Source of the DNA: Methanoculleus thermophilus
GTDB lineage: Archaea > Halobacteriota > Methanomicrobia > Methanomicrobiales > Methanoculleaceae
Assembly (NCBI RefSeq): GCF_001571405.1
Contig: NZ_BCNX01000007.1
Span: 248,001-312,000 of the forward strand
Length of the DNA: 64,000 bases
Reading direction: 5' to 3'
The notes beneath the pieces are model-generated. The model was not told the DNA's origin. It did not search any database and was given only the letters and a program-made list of their open reading frames with translations. The position numbers and the translations under genes are program-made. Numbering within the stretch: position 1 is the stretch's first letter; each line of letters begins with the position of its first letter. Below are positions 9,835 to 19,095 of this stretch, piece by piece.

Positions 9835-10764
9835 TCAGGCGCTAAAGAGGTCCGTCGAGAGGTACCGCTCGCCTGTATCCGGGAGGATGACGACGATCAC
9901 CTTTCCCTCGTACTCCGGCCGGCGGGCGACCTCGCAGGCCGCATGGACCGCCGCACCCGAGGATATGCCGGCGAGGATACCCTCTTTGGCGGCGAGCCGG
10001 CGTGCCATCGCGAAGGCATCCTCGGCGGTGACCCGGACGACCTCGTCGATGAGATCGGTCCGAAGAACGCCCGGTACGAACCCGGCCCCGATCCCCTGGA
10101 TTCGGTGCGGGCCAGCCTGGCCGCCGGAGAGGACGGGGGACTCGGCAGGCTCGACAGCGATCGCCCTAAATGAGGGTTTCCGCGCCTTGATGACCTCGGC
10201 AATCCCGGTGATCGTTCCTCCCGTCCCGACGCCGGCGACGATGGCATCGACGGCCCCGTCGGTGTCCCGCCAGATCTCCTCGGCGGTTGTCCGGCGGTGG
10301 ACGGCTGGATTCGCCGGGTTATCGAACTGCCTGGGCATGAAGTAGGCGTTCGGTTTCTCGGCGGCGATTTTGGCGGCACGGCTGACCGCTCCCTTCATCC
10401 CCTCGGCCCCGGGGGTGAGGACCACCTCGGCCCCCAGCGCGGCGAGAAGTTTGCGCCGTTCCACACTCATCGTCTCGGGCATCACCAGGATGAGCGGGTA
10501 GCCGCGGGCGGCACAGACGAACGCAAGCGCAATCCCGGTGTTGCCGCTCGTCGCCTCGACGATCGTCGTCCCTTCCCGGATATCGCCGGCCCGCTCGGCC
10601 TCGTCGATCATCGCAACACCGATCCGGTCTTTCACGCTCCCCATCGGGTTGAACGACTCCACCTTGGCGAGGACCGTCGCCCGGGCCCCATCTGTTACGC
10701 GGTTCAACCGGACAAGCGGGGTGTTCCCGATCGTCCTGGTGATGTCATTGTATATCCTTCCCAT
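9835..10764 (-). CDS. cysK: O-acetylserine sulfhydrylase (cysteine synthase)
   Basis: PLP enzyme that makes cysteine from O-acetylserine and sulfide. The 309 residues include K45 in SVKDRI (PLP lysine), TSGNTG (substrate loop) and GTGGTITG (phosphate loop), with the usual family length. It is followed by cysE, so a bacterial-type free-cysteine pathway coexists with the tRNA-dependent route in one operon. Confidence 0.93.
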   Translation of the reverse strand: MGRIYNDITRTIGNTPLVRLNRVTDGARATVLAKVESFNPMGSVKDRIGVAMIDEAERAGDIREGTTIVEATSGNTGIALAFVCAARGYPLILVMPETMSVERRKLLAALGAEVVLTPGAEGMKGAVSRAAKIAAEKPNAYFMPRQFDNPANPAVHRRTTAEEIWRDTDGAVDAIVAGVGTGGTITGIAEVIKARKPSFRAIAVEPAESPVLSGGQAGPHRIQGIGAGFVPGVLRTDLIDEVVRVTAEDAFAMARRLAAKEGILAGISSGAAVHAACEVARRPEYEGKVIVVILPDTGERYLSTDLFSA

Positions 10765-10782
10765 AGGTATTGCCCCATTTGA

Positions 10783-11919
10783 TCATTCACATACTTGAAT
10801 AGACAGCATTTCCACATCTCCGGCATCCCCCACCGCCTCTTCGAGCGCACGGACCGTCTCGATCGCCGCAGCGGTGCAGGGACGTGCCGGGACCGCTCCG
10901 CATCCGCTTGCGGGTGCGATCGAGACATCGAACGTCCCGATATCGCGGGCAATTCGGATGACGTCCTCCTTGTCGAACCCGATCAGCGGCCGGTAAACAG
11001 GGATCGTCGCCGCATCGGTGAGCACCGCCAGGTTGTCCAGGGTCTGCGATGCGACCTGGCCCATCGACTCGCCGGTGACAAAGCCCTTCGCCCCCACCCT
11101 CCGGGCGACTTCAGCGGCGATCCGATACATTCGCCGCTTGCAGAGGAGGCAGGTATAACGCTCCTCTCCCCGCTCTTCAAGCGTCCGCCGCGCCCGGGCG
11201 AGGTATCCATCCCGAACGACCATAAGATCGATATCCGGCTGGTAGCGGCGGAGGGCCTCGACCGTGGCCTTCGTCCGGGCAAGGTTCGTCTCGTCAAGGA
11301 AGCCCTCGAGCCCGACATAGATCGGGACGATCCGGCACCCCCGCTTCATCATCAGGTAGGCCGCGACCGGGGAGTCGATCCCCCCGGAGATGAGCGCAAC
11401 AAGCGTCCCCTCCACACCCGGGGGGATGCCGCCGGCGCCAGGGATCTTCTGGTCGAAGAGGTAGCAGGTCCCGTCCCGGACCTCGATAAAGATCTCCCGT
11501 TCTGGGTGATCGAGGTCGACCGAAAGGTGCGGGTACTCCGACCGGACCAGGTCTCCAAGCCGCCTGGCAAGATCCTGTGAGGTGAAGGGGTGAGTCCCGA
11601 CGCGCCGGATCCGGAGGGCGAAGGTCGCGGCGTCTTCGATATCGTGATCATCGCAGAACCTAAGAAGCCCCGCCGGCAGATCGTCGAGCGGCACGACATC
11701 GCAGAGCGAGAACGAGACGATGCCAAAGATATTCCGGAGCACCTCCGGGTCGACGTCCCCGGTAAGCCAGATCCTCCCGCGCTCACGCCGGACTTTTGCA
11801 CCCGGGAGCACTCGTTCGATCCCGCAAACAAGGCTCTTCTCCCACGCCCGGCGGACGGGCTCCGACTTGAGGAAGACCTCGGAGTAACGCACCAGCCAGA
11901 CCCGGTTCGGTTCGGTCAT
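10783..11919 (-). CDS. thiI: tRNA 4-thiouridine synthase ThiI
   Basis: Adenylates U8 of tRNA for sulfur insertion. The 378 residues contain an N-terminal ferredoxin-like and THUMP region and a PP-loop LISGGIDSPVA at about 180. A CLLC pair, as in methanogen ThiI proteins without a rhodanese domain, replaces that domain, and GESMGQVASQT follows. ATG overlaps the stop of the DUF1894 gene (ATGA). Confidence 0.93.
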   Translation of the reverse strand: MTEPNRVWLVRYSEVFLKSEPVRRAWEKSLVCGIERVLPGAKVRRERGRIWLTGDVDPEVLRNIFGIVSFSLCDVVPLDDLPAGLLRFCDDHDIEDAATFALRIRRVGTHPFTSQDLARRLGDLVRSEYPHLSVDLDHPEREIFIEVRDGTCYLFDQKIPGAGGIPPGVEGTLVALISGGIDSPVAAYLMMKRGCRIVPIYVGLEGFLDETNLARTKATVEALRRYQPDIDLMVVRDGYLARARRTLEERGEERYTCLLCKRRMYRIAAEVARRVGAKGFVTGESMGQVASQTLDNLAVLTDAATIPVYRPLIGFDKEDVIRIARDIGTFDVSIAPASGCGAVPARPCTAAAIETVRALEEAVGDAGDVEMLSIQVCE

Positions 11920-12203
11920 GGTCTCCGCCTCCCCTTCAGCCGGAGCCGTTCGACCTCCGCGCCCCCCGGCACACGGATCAGGAACGTCCCGTAGCAGGGC
12001 TTGGTGTAGGGGAGGACGATGTAGGCATCCTCCTCCACCCCGACGGCGATCGGCGGGACCCCGATGATGTGCGTATCAAAGATCGCGTACCCCGGATCGA
12101 CGTAGTAGATCTCGCGGCAGCGCTTCTCCACCGCCTTCCGGCACTCAGCAAACGAGGCTCCCCGAAGGAGAACCTCAGGGTTCAGCTCGTCGATGCACGC
12201 CAT
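11916..12203 (-). CDS. DUF1894 family protein
   Basis: A 95-residue protein ([18 protein letters not shown]) matching the methanogen DUF1894 family; function unknown to me. It has two conserved-looking cysteines in the N-terminal half (C3, C21), another in the helix that follows (C29) and one in KPCYGTF, and a basic C-terminus. It overlaps the DUF1890 gene by 22 nt and thiI by 4 nt, so it is part of the sulfur operon. Confidence 0.75.
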   Translation of the reverse strand: MACIDELNPEVLLRGASFAECRKAVEKRCREIYYVDPGYAIFDTHIIGVPPIAVGVEEDAYIVLPYTKPCYGTFLIRVPGGAEVERLRLKGRRRP

Positions 12204-12664
12204 CCGAAGACCTCGTCGATCCCAATTTTTAGTTTTCCCGGGTTGTGGACCGCCTTCTCCACGACCTTCTCGCAGGGGAACTCGACCCCTGCTGCGAGTT
12301 CTTCGGCGATCCTGCCGAAGATAATGAGGAGGAGGCGTGCGTTGGGGAGGAGGTGGCGCACCGTCGCGGCATACGAGACGCCGGCATCGTTATGGGCGAA
12401 GACCACACAGAGAGCGGCATTCCGCTTCCTCTCCGCCAGTTCCCCGATACAGCGGTCGAGGTCGATGGTCTTTCCGATGTAGTGCTGCCTCCAGTCGGAG
12501 ACGCGGAGGAGGCCAAGAACCGAGGCGTTCCCGGCACAGAGGACGTCGTAGCCATCTTCAGCGAGCCGGCCTGCAAGGTACAGACCGATCGCCGCCTGCA
12601 CCGGAACCTCCGGGCACCCGAAGACCAGGAGGGCCGATTCATCCGTCTCTGCCTGCGGCGTCAT
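12182..12664 (-). CDS. DUF1890 family protein
   Basis: 160 residues from ATG 12664, chosen because GGGAGGTG lies at ideal spacing and the ATG overlaps the metX stop (ATGA). The product has a Rossmann-like start ([24 protein letters not shown]) resembling small cobalamin/flavodoxin-like folds. DUF1890 and DUF1894 occur together in methanogens; their biochemical role is not known to me. Their position between metX and thiI suggests a part in sulfur transfer. Confidence 0.75.
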   Translation of the reverse strand: MTPQAETDESALLVFGCPEVPVQAAIGLYLAGRLAEDGYDVLCAGNASVLGLLRVSDWRQHYIGKTIDLDRCIGELAERKRNAALCVVFAHNDAGVSYAATVRHLLPNARLLLIIFGRIAEELAAGVEFPCEKVVEKAVHNPGKLKIGIDEVFGWRASTS

Positions 12665-14139
12665 GTGCACCTCCCTATGAGGGTGCTGATCGCATCGCTC
12701 GATATGAGCCCGATCACCCGCCGGTCCGCGTCGACGACGGGAAGGGCGGAGATCGACCGCTCCTCCATCCTCCGGGCGACCTCCGCGACCGGCTCGTCCG
12801 GGGCGGCGGTGACGACCGAGCGCGACATGATCTCGTCGAGGCTCCCATAATCGCAGGCAACCGCTTTCGCGATGTCCCAGGAGGTGACGATCCCGGCGAG
12901 ATCGCCCTTCTCAGAGAGGACGGGGAGGTGGTTGACGCCGTTCTCGATCATGATCCGGGAAGCGTCGTGAATGGACGCCCGTTCGACGATGGTCGGAATG
13001 CCCGTCTCCATGACGTCCCGGACGAGCAGGTGGTCGAGGAACGTGCCGATGATGTAGTTCAACTGCCCATACTCGAGGAGGAATCCGTCGTGCCCGTAAT
13101 TCGACCGGATCTCGCAGTAATGGACGGGAATGCCGTTTGCGGCCAGGGCATTGACGATCTCCTCGGACTGGTAGGGCGGGTAGAGCCAGTCCGAGGAGAC
13201 CGAGACGACCAGGAACGAGGCCTTCGCCCCGGCAAACCCAGCGGCGAGCGAGTCGTCCACGGCGAGATCGAAGTAGTCGAGCGCCCGGGTGATGTAGAGG
13301 TAGGAGTTGGCGTCGAAACGCCGGGTGAAGGTCTCGCCCTGGTGGTGGAGGTAACTCTCGACCTGAAACTCGGTGGAGAACCCGTAGCCGACGCTGCTGC
13401 GGCCCTGCAGGTTGCGCCCGAACTTCTCGCGCATCGCCCCGTCGGAGAGGTAGGTGATGTGCCCGATCATCCGGGCGAGCCTAAGCCCCTGCACCGGCGG
13501 GCGATCCGCCGGGTAGGCCCCGCCCGCCCACGCGGGATCGGCCATGATTGCCTGCCGCCCGACCTCGTTGAAGGCGATCTGCTGGGCGGTCGAGCGTGCG
13601 GTCGTGGCGATGGCGATCACCTTCCGGACCGCCTCCGGGTAGGTGACCGACCACTGGAGCGCCTGCATGCCCCCCATCGAACCCCCCGCCACCGCGGCGA
13701 GGCAGTTGATCCCGAGGTGGTCGATCAGGCGTTTCTGCGCCCGGACCATGTCCCGCACGGTGATCACCGGAAACTCCAGGGCATAGGGCCGGCCGGTCGC
13801 GGGGTTGATGGAGGAGGGGCCGGTCGAGCCCTTGCAGCCGCCGATGACGTTGGAGCAGATGACGAAGTAACGGTCGGTGTCGAAGGCCTTTCCGGGCCCG
13901 ATGACGCCGTCCCACCACCCAGGCCGGGTCTCACCTTCATGGTAGCCTGCCGCGTGGGCGTCGCCCGAGAGGGCGTGGCAGATCAGGATCGCGTTGCTCT
14001 TCTCCCGGTTCAGCCGGCCGTAGGTCTCGTAGGCGATCGTCACCGGCGAAAGGACCGCACCGCTATCGAGAGGGAGGGGTTCGGAGAAGGTGACGTACTC
14101 CGTCCTTGTGGTGCCGACCGATCCGGGCATCTTACTCAT
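12661..14139 (-). CDS. metX: Homoserine O-acetyltransferase with C-terminal CBS pair
   Basis: Alpha/beta hydrolase that acetylates homoserine for MetY. The 492-residue protein shows the nucleophile region [12 protein letters not shown] (serine at about 146), a catalytic Asp near SSDWLYPP and His in NYGHDGFL. Residues about 380-490 are two CBS repeats ([22 protein letters not shown]). CBS pairs bind adenosyl ligands, so feedback control by S-adenosylmethionine or ATP is plausible. ATG 14139 overlaps the metY stop by 8 nt; ATG 14130 is an alternative. Confidence 0.92.
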   Translation of the reverse strand: MSKMPGSVGTTRTEYVTFSEPLPLDSGAVLSPVTIAYETYGRLNREKSNAILICHALSGDAHAAGYHEGETRPGWWDGVIGPGKAFDTDRYFVICSNVIGGCKGSTGPSSINPATGRPYALEFPVITVRDMVRAQKRLIDHLGINCLAAVAGGSMGGMQALQWSVTYPEAVRKVIAIATTARSTAQQIAFNEVGRQAIMADPAWAGGAYPADRPPVQGLRLARMIGHITYLSDGAMREKFGRNLQGRSSVGYGFSTEFQVESYLHHQGETFTRRFDANSYLYITRALDYFDLAVDDSLAAGFAGAKASFLVVSVSSDWLYPPYQSEEIVNALAANGIPVHYCEIRSNYGHDGFLLEYGQLNYIIGTFLDHLLVRDVMETGIPTIVERASIHDASRIMIENGVNHLPVLSEKGDLAGIVTSWDIAKAVACDYGSLDEIMSRSVVTAAPDEPVAEVARRMEERSISALPVVDADRRVIGLISSDAISTLIGRCT

Positions 14140-15427
14140 CCCCGAGCGCCTGGTCGAGGTCTTCGATGATGTCCCTGACATCCTCTATCCCGACGGAGAG
14201 GCGTATGTAGTCCGGGGTCACCCCGCAGGCCGCCTGCTCCTCGAGCGTCAGCTGCTGGTGAGTGGTGCTCGCCGGGTGGATGACGAGGCTCTTTGAGTCT
14301 CCGATGTTTGCCAGGTGCGAGAAGAGCCGGAGCCGCTCGATCACCTTTTTGCTCGCATCACACCCCCCTTTCACCCCGAACCCGACCAGGGCGCCGAACC
14401 CGCCGGAGAGGTATTTCCGGGCGAGGGCGTGGGACGGGTGGTCGGGGAGGCCGGGGTAATTCACCCAGGCGACCTTCGGGTGGTCCCGGAGGAACCGGGC
14501 GACCGCGAGAGCATTCTCCGAGTGCCGCTCGACCCGGAGGTGGAGGGTCTCGAGCCCCAGCAAGAGGAGGAAGGCGTTCATCGGGGAAAGGCACGCTCCC
14601 ATGTCCCGGAGGACCTCAAGCCGGACCTTGTAGGCGAGGGCGACGTTGCCGAGCCCCGGGAAATTCCCAAACGTCTCCCAGTACCTGAGCCCGTGGTAGG
14701 AGGGGTCGGGCTCGGTGAAGCCGGGGAACTTTCCGTTGTCCCAGGCGAAGTTGCCGGAATCGACGACCACCCCGCCGATCGAGGTGCCGTGGCCCCCGAC
14801 GAACTTGGTCGCCGAGAGGACGACGATGTCGGCACCGTGGTCGATGGGGCGGACGAGACCGACCGCCGCGGTGTTGTCGACGACGAACGGCACCCCGGCG
14901 TCGTGTGCGATCGCCGCGATGGCCTCAAAGTCGGGGACGTCAAGTTTCGGGTTCCCGATCGACTCCGCGTAGACCGCCCGGGTCTTTCCCGTCACCGCCG
15001 CCGAAAACGCCTCGAGGTCGGTCGAGTCGACGAAGACCACCTTGCGCCCGAGTTTCGGGAACGTGTAGTTGAAGAGTTCGTAGGTGCCGCCGTAGAGGTT
15101 GTCGGCGGCGACGATCTCGTCGCCCGGTTGTGTGACGGCAAGGAGGGCGTTTGTGATCGCCGCCATCCCCGACGCAACCCCTACCGCCGCGGTTCCTCCC
15201 TCGATCGCAGCCATCCGCTGCTCGAAGACGTCGGTGGTGGGGTTCATCAGCCGCGTGTAGATGTTTCCGGGCTCTTTGAGCGCAAAAAGGTTCGCTGCGT
15301 GCTCCGTATCACGGAAGACGTAAGAGGTCGTCTGGTAGATTGGTACGGCACGGGCTCCCGTCGTCGGGTCGGGCGACTGCCCGGCGTGGAGGGCGAGCGT
15401 GCCCAGCCGGTAGTTATCTCTGCTCAT
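14132..15427 (-). CDS. metY: O-acetylhomoserine sulfhydrylase, copy 2
   Basis: 431 residues ([17 protein letters not shown]) with family motifs [10 protein letters not shown] and [10 protein letters not shown] (PLP lysine) and a complete C-terminus. ATG 15427 overlaps the SepCysS stop by 4 nt, and the stop overlaps metX, so homocysteine synthesis is translationally coupled to SepCysS. An upstream in-frame extension exists but lies inside the SepCysS gene. It is a paralogue of the metY at the left edge. Confidence 0.95.
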   Translation of the reverse strand: MSRDNYRLGTLALHAGQSPDPTTGARAVPIYQTTSYVFRDTEHAANLFALKEPGNIYTRLMNPTTDVFEQRMAAIEGGTAAVGVASGMAAITNALLAVTQPGDEIVAADNLYGGTYELFNYTFPKLGRKVVFVDSTDLEAFSAAVTGKTRAVYAESIGNPKLDVPDFEAIAAIAHDAGVPFVVDNTAAVGLVRPIDHGADIVVLSATKFVGGHGTSIGGVVVDSGNFAWDNGKFPGFTEPDPSYHGLRYWETFGNFPGLGNVALAYKVRLEVLRDMGACLSPMNAFLLLLGLETLHLRVERHSENALAVARFLRDHPKVAWVNYPGLPDHPSHALARKYLSGGFGALVGFGVKGGCDASKKVIERLRLFSHLANIGDSKSLVIHPASTTHQQLTLEEQAACGVTPDYIRLSVGIEDVRDIIEDLDQALGDE

Positions 15428-16803
15428 GCTGATCCTGTCCTCGGTTTCACATTCAGATTGTATTTTGTGGCGATCTCCTGGAAGGCCTCCGCGAGATAGC
15501 GGATCTTCTTCCAGGAGAGGCCGAAGGTGTTGAGTTTCCAGGTGCGCGTCGCTCCTGCAAACTCCCCGACGATCCCGCGCTTTGAGAGTTCGTCGGAGAG
15601 GAAGAAGCCCCGTCGCTTGTGGGTCGCGGCGACCGCATCGAAGCTCCCGGTGGTGTCGACCTTGGTGAGCGTATGCTTTCTCGGGTACTCGGAGAGGACC
15701 TTTGAGCCCTCGATGGCGAGGAGGGCGTCGATGAAGTAGTTCGACTTCTTCACCTCCTCGTCCCAGTGGTTGACCCGCTCTTTTACGGCGGGGAACGAGG
15801 CCATCATCGAGAGCAGGGTCCCTCCCATCAGGGTGCACCCGAGCATCTCCACCTCCTTGATCCCGAACTTCCGGTTGGTGACGTCGCCGACCATCGCGGT
15901 GGTGCGCAGCACTTTCGGTGCCCATTCATCGGTCGTCGCCAGCACTCCGGACGGCGCGACCGATGCCATACTCTTGTGTCCGGAGCCGACGACGAAGTCG
16001 GCCCCGATTGCCTTGCCGTCGACCGGCATGACGCCGACCGTGTAGGCACCGTTGTAGAGGAACGGGATGTCGTACTGGTGGACGACCTTCGCGATGCCGG
16101 CGACGTCGTGGAGGTTCCCGAACTGGTAGTCGACATGGTCGAACATGGCGAGCGCCGGGTTTTTCCCGGTCTCCCTGATGACCTCCTCGATCTTTTCGGC
16201 GACGGCGTCGGGGGTGACGAGGTTCTCCTTCGAGATCGGGACCTCCTTCACGACGCCTCCCGCCTCTTCGACCGCCAGGAACTCCGTGTAGTGGGCGAGG
16301 GCCGAGACGATGACGGGGTCGCCTTTCGAGACGAGGGTGGAGGCGACCGCCTGAAATCCCCTGCGGGCTCCGGGGACGACACGGGCCACGTCCATGTTCA
16401 CGAACTTCGCGAGGTCCTCGTGGAACGCCGCAATGGAGGGCTTCGTGATCTTATCAAGCCGGAAGGGCTTTCGGCAGGCGTCGCAGGTTGAGTAGCCGTC
16501 GCCGTAGGCGATGAGCGCCTTCCGGGCCTCGAGGGTCAGGCGGCCGGCGGCCTGGATCGGCTGGATATTGATATAAGCCTCTTCACGATTCCGAATATCG
16601 AGGGTGCCCGCGATCTTCGTGACAGCAGGGGTCCCGGTCCCCGCCTCCAGGTCGTCAAGGATGGCGCGGACCCGGGCGACGCCCTCCCGTACAGCCTGCT
16701 CCTCGTCGGGATCGAGACCGGTCGGGAGCGCCTCCCGGAGCACTTCCCGGATATCTTCAAGGGCGAAGAGGGCTTCAAACGTCTTCTGAACCTGTTCTTT
16801 CAT
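15424..16803 (-). CDS. pscS: Sep-tRNA:Cys-tRNA synthase (SepCysS), copy 2
   Basis: 459 residues starting [13 protein letters not shown]. It keeps C107-x2-C110, the PLP lysine in GSGHKSM and the third cysteine in LGCTL. ATG 16803 lies 11 nt after the 3' end of tRNA-Cys copy 4, and the spacer contains GAGGTG as ribosome-binding site. The frame runs open through the tRNA gene, but that extension is not coding. Compared with copy 1, residues about 1-75 and 190-240 differ widely, whereas residues about 245-430 are almost identical in protein and DNA. Its C-terminus differs ([10 protein letters not shown]). Confidence 0.95.
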   Translation of the reverse strand: MKEQVQKTFEALFALEDIREVLREALPTGLDPDEEQAVREGVARVRAILDDLEAGTGTPAVTKIAGTLDIRNREEAYINIQPIQAAGRLTLEARKALIAYGDGYSTCDACRKPFRLDKITKPSIAAFHEDLAKFVNMDVARVVPGARRGFQAVASTLVSKGDPVIVSALAHYTEFLAVEEAGGVVKEVPISKENLVTPDAVAEKIEEVIRETGKNPALAMFDHVDYQFGNLHDVAGIAKVVHQYDIPFLYNGAYTVGVMPVDGKAIGADFVVGSGHKSMASVAPSGVLATTDEWAPKVLRTTAMVGDVTNRKFGIKEVEMLGCTLMGGTLLSMMASFPAVKERVNHWDEEVKKSNYFIDALLAIEGSKVLSEYPRKHTLTKVDTTGSFDAVAATHKRRGFFLSDELSKRGIVGEFAGATRTWKLNTFGLSWKKIRYLAEAFQEIATKYNLNVKPRTGSA

Positions 16804-16814
16804 GGAACACCTCA

Positions 16815-16886
16815 AGCCGAGGCCCGGAGTCGAACCGGGATGGAGTTGATCTGCAGTCAACCGCGTAGCCGTTCCGCCACCTCGGC
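16815..16886 (-). tRNA. tRNA-Cys(GCA), copy 4
   Basis: A 72-nt cloverleaf: acceptor GCCGAGG/CCTCGGC, anticodon stem GTTGA/TCAAC with loop CTGCAGA (GCA), T-loop TTCGACT, U73, no CCA. It leads the long sulfur operon: SepCysS copy 2 starts 11 nt downstream. Confidence 0.95.
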
Positions 16887-16897
16887 AGGATAGGGGG

Positions 16898-16911
16898 TTA
16901 ACAATTGTTAA
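16898..16911. promoter_or_regulatory. Operator-like palindrome (site 6)
   Basis: Perfect 14-bp palindrome TTAACAATTGTTAA, 11 nt upstream of tRNA-Cys copy 4. With site 7 it gives two operators in one promoter, with centres 28 bp apart (between 2 and 3 helical turns). Confidence 0.7.
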
Positions 16912-16924
16912 TTCTACTATCATA

Positions 16925-16940
16925 GATAACAATTGTGAAT
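16925..16940. promoter_or_regulatory. Operator-like palindrome (site 7) next to TATA box
   Basis: GATAACAATTGTGAAT with the ACAATTGT core and one arm mismatch. It directly abuts a minus-strand TATA-like GGTATAAATATT (about 16938-16950), so protein bound here would interfere with TBP/TFB or polymerase. Confidence 0.65.
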
Positions 16941-17028
16941 ATTTATACCTTGGGATTGTGCGGCCCGCCGGAGGAGAGAAGGAGGCAAAAGTTATCCGCG
17001 ATCGGACAAAAGCAAGGACTGCCGCGGC

Positions 17029-17598
17029 TCAGAACGCCAGGCGAACGAGCCACGACGCCGCCGCCATGACCGTGACGACGGCGATCGCCCAGCCGGCGGT
17101 CATGCAGAGGAGGGAGGAGAACCGCGGATACTGAAAGAGCCAGGCGACGACGGGAGTCCCATAGAGGGCAATTCCGGGGAACCATATTGTCGGGATGAGC
17201 ATCAGGGCCCCGTATCGCCCAAGAAAGGCAACCCTGCCCGCCCTTGCATTGGTCGTCTGGATCAGTCGCTGGAGCAGACGAAAACGCCCGCCGAAGAGAT
17301 AGCAGAGTTCGAGGATACCGATCATGACCCCTACCGCCACCGATGTCAGGAGGGCAAGCACGATCGCAGGATGAAGCCCAAACCCAAGGCCGATGACGGC
17401 CGCGATCGCCTGGAAGGCAAGCGTCGATGCGATGAGCGTAACGATCACCAACGGGGGCACTCCGAAGGCGAATCCGAGAAGGAGCGGGAGAGCCAGGAGG
17501 AAGAGGATAACAAGCGTGGCAATTCGTGCGATCGCAAAAATGCAGCGCCCAGATGCAAGAGCCCGCTCACACCGCTCGAGGCCGGCAACCAGGAACAT
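17029..17598 (-). CDS. Small multidrug-export-like membrane protein (COG2426 type)
   Basis: A 189-residue hydrophobic protein with about five or six membrane segments. The stretch GFGLHPAIVLALLTSVAVG followed by a cytoplasmic loop (RLLQRLIQTTNARAGR) and FLGRYGALMLIPTIW resembles COG2426 proteins, annotated as small multidrug exporters; the substrate is unknown. It is a single gene on the minus strand. Confidence 0.55.
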   Translation of the reverse strand: MFLVAGLERCERALASGRCIFAIARIATLVILFLLALPLLLGFAFGVPPLVIVTLIASTLAFQAIAAVIGLGFGLHPAIVLALLTSVAVGVMIGILELCYLFGGRFRLLQRLIQTTNARAGRVAFLGRYGALMLIPTIWFPGIALYGTPVVAWLFQYPRFSSLLCMTAGWAIAVVTVMAAASWLVRLAF

Positions 17599-17846
17599 GG
17601 GTCTTCCCCTGTGCCCAGGAGATAATTAACCTGTGCACCGGGATTGTCCCGGACGCAGTAGAGGCTCCATGCAGGTATTCAGGGGCTCAAGACGCCTCGA
17701 AAAGATGCAGGGGGTTGGATAGCGTCCTGACGCGCCATAAGATTCAGGCATCACCCGGGTCCTCCCCGATACAAGAAAGGGCCTACCCGGGAAGCCATGG
17801 CGTAAAAAAGCAGATTTTTATTCGGGAGAGACCTACACCCAAGTTT

Positions 17847-18137
17847 ATGAGCGAGGAAAAAGGTCGTTTTGTTCAGGGGAGGTGGGTGGTTGACCCCGAC
17901 CCCGAACCTGTGGAGGAGGAGGCTCCGGCCGCTCCCACCGTTGAAGAACGCATACACGAGGCAGCCGAATCGGTCCGAAAAGCCGTCAACGACGTTATGA
18001 ACGCGGGCCACCACCTCCTTGGAACGCCCGAGGGGCACGAGCATATAGAACGGACGGCACGAAAGGCTGGTGAGGACCTGGAACGGGCAATCAACGCCTG
18101 GGCGGAGTCAGCGCGGCAGGCCCTCCGAAGACTTTAG
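17847..18137 (+). CDS. Hypothetical acidic helical protein, 96 residues
   Basis: ATG 17847 follows a TATA-like TTTTTATTC by about 25-30 nt, so the message may be leaderless. The product (MSEEKGRFVQGRWVVDPDPE) has a proline/glutamate-rich N-terminus and a long amphipathic helix (VEERIHEAAESVRKAVND). No family recognised. Its end overlaps the convergent hydrolase gene by 30 nt. Confidence 0.65.
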   Translation: MSEEKGRFVQGRWVVDPDPEPVEEEAPAAPTVEERIHEAAESVRKAVNDVMNAGHHLLGTPEGHEHIERTARKAGEDLERAINAWAESARQALRRL

Positions 18138-18917
18138 GAGAGCCGTGATCCGGGCGATGACCTCCGGGTTTCTCGGCAGCATGATATGGCAATAGTGCTC
18201 CGGGTGCCGGGCCAGGCTCCCGGGATCCTCCGGGAGGAGATCCACCCTCGCGCCGGGGAGGTAGGAGTCGGTGTGGGGGACGATGCCGTCCCCGGCATAC
18301 GTCGTCCGCCACCCGCCGTTCGGGTCGATCTCCCATGTTCTGCCGCCGAACGCCGGGAAGAACGCCGGCGTTTGGGTCCGGTTTGCGGCGAGGAGGAGCC
18401 GGTAAGCGATATCGTCGCGGGTCCCGGCGCGGCGAAGCGCCAAAACGATCTTACTGCCCGGACGGAACTCCTGAACGATGGTGTCCTCCCCGGGGTCGTA
18501 GTCCTCCGGGACGAAGACTCCTGCAAGCCGCCGGATCACCTCCGGGCCCTGCTCGGGATCGTTGAAGAGCTCGGCGAGAGCCGAGCCGTTGTTCGGGGGG
18601 CCGATCCCGACGATCAGCCGAACCTCTTCCTCTTGCTTGCTGCCGTCGAGGACCTCAAGGAGGTACCGGGCGATGCATGTCCCCATCGAGTGACAGACGA
18701 GGTCGACGGGGCCGGCGTAGCCGGTCTCTCTCCGCTGTTTGTGGATATAGTCCTGGAGAGCGAGGGCGATAGCCTCTGTCCCGGCGTTCTGGATTGCGGT
18801 GTAGTCAAACCTCCAGATGGGCACTCCGGTCTCCGATAGAACCGGGGCAAGGCGATTCCAGATGCCGGGATGGCTCCGCCACCCGTGGACCAGGACGGCC
18901 GGACGCCTCGAGTTCAT
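18108..18917 (-). CDS. Alpha/beta hydrolase (lipase-like)
   Basis: 269 residues with an N-terminal VLVHGWRSHPGIW oxyanion strand, nucleophile elbow CHSMGT (Ser about 95), candidate Asp in AGDGIVPHTDS and candidate His in HPEHYCHIML. There is no signal peptide, so it is cytoplasmic. The substrate is unknown. Confidence 0.8.
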   Translation of the reverse strand: MNSRRPAVLVHGWRSHPGIWNRLAPVLSETGVPIWRFDYTAIQNAGTEAIALALQDYIHKQRRETGYAGPVDLVCHSMGTCIARYLLEVLDGSKQEEEVRLIVGIGPPNNGSALAELFNDPEQGPEVIRRLAGVFVPEDYDPGEDTIVQEFRPGSKIVLALRRAGTRDDIAYRLLLAANRTQTPAFFPAFGGRTWEIDPNGGWRTTYAGDGIVPHTDSYLPGARVDLLPEDPGSLARHPEHYCHIMLPRNPEVIARITALLKSSEGLPR

Positions 18918-19095
18918 CCGGATGGTATCACGCCTCCTCCGGGCAGGCAGGGTTCATGTACTCATGATCCAATCCCCGGCACGATGTATGTTTCGGCGGA
19001 TCTGCAATCCAGCGTGAGGCTGACCCTCTCCGTCTCTTTCATCAGAACTTCCGGGCAGAGATCGCGATAACGGGCGAACCTTAACCTCTGGGGAT

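Noticed and set aside
15428-15925. Upstream extension of metY copy 2
   Set aside because: It lies wholly inside the SepCysS gene in another frame; MetY homology begins at ATG 15427.
16804-16932. N-terminal extension of SepCysS copy 2 by 43 residues
   Set aside because: The extension reads through the tRNA-Cys gene; GAGGTG right before ATG 16803 and alignment with copy 1 support the shorter form.
2400-16940. NrpR or MsvR operators as the explanation of the repeated palindrome
   Set aside because: NrpR sites (GGAA-N6-TTCC) and MsvR boxes (TTCG repeats) do not resemble TTMACAATTGTKAA.
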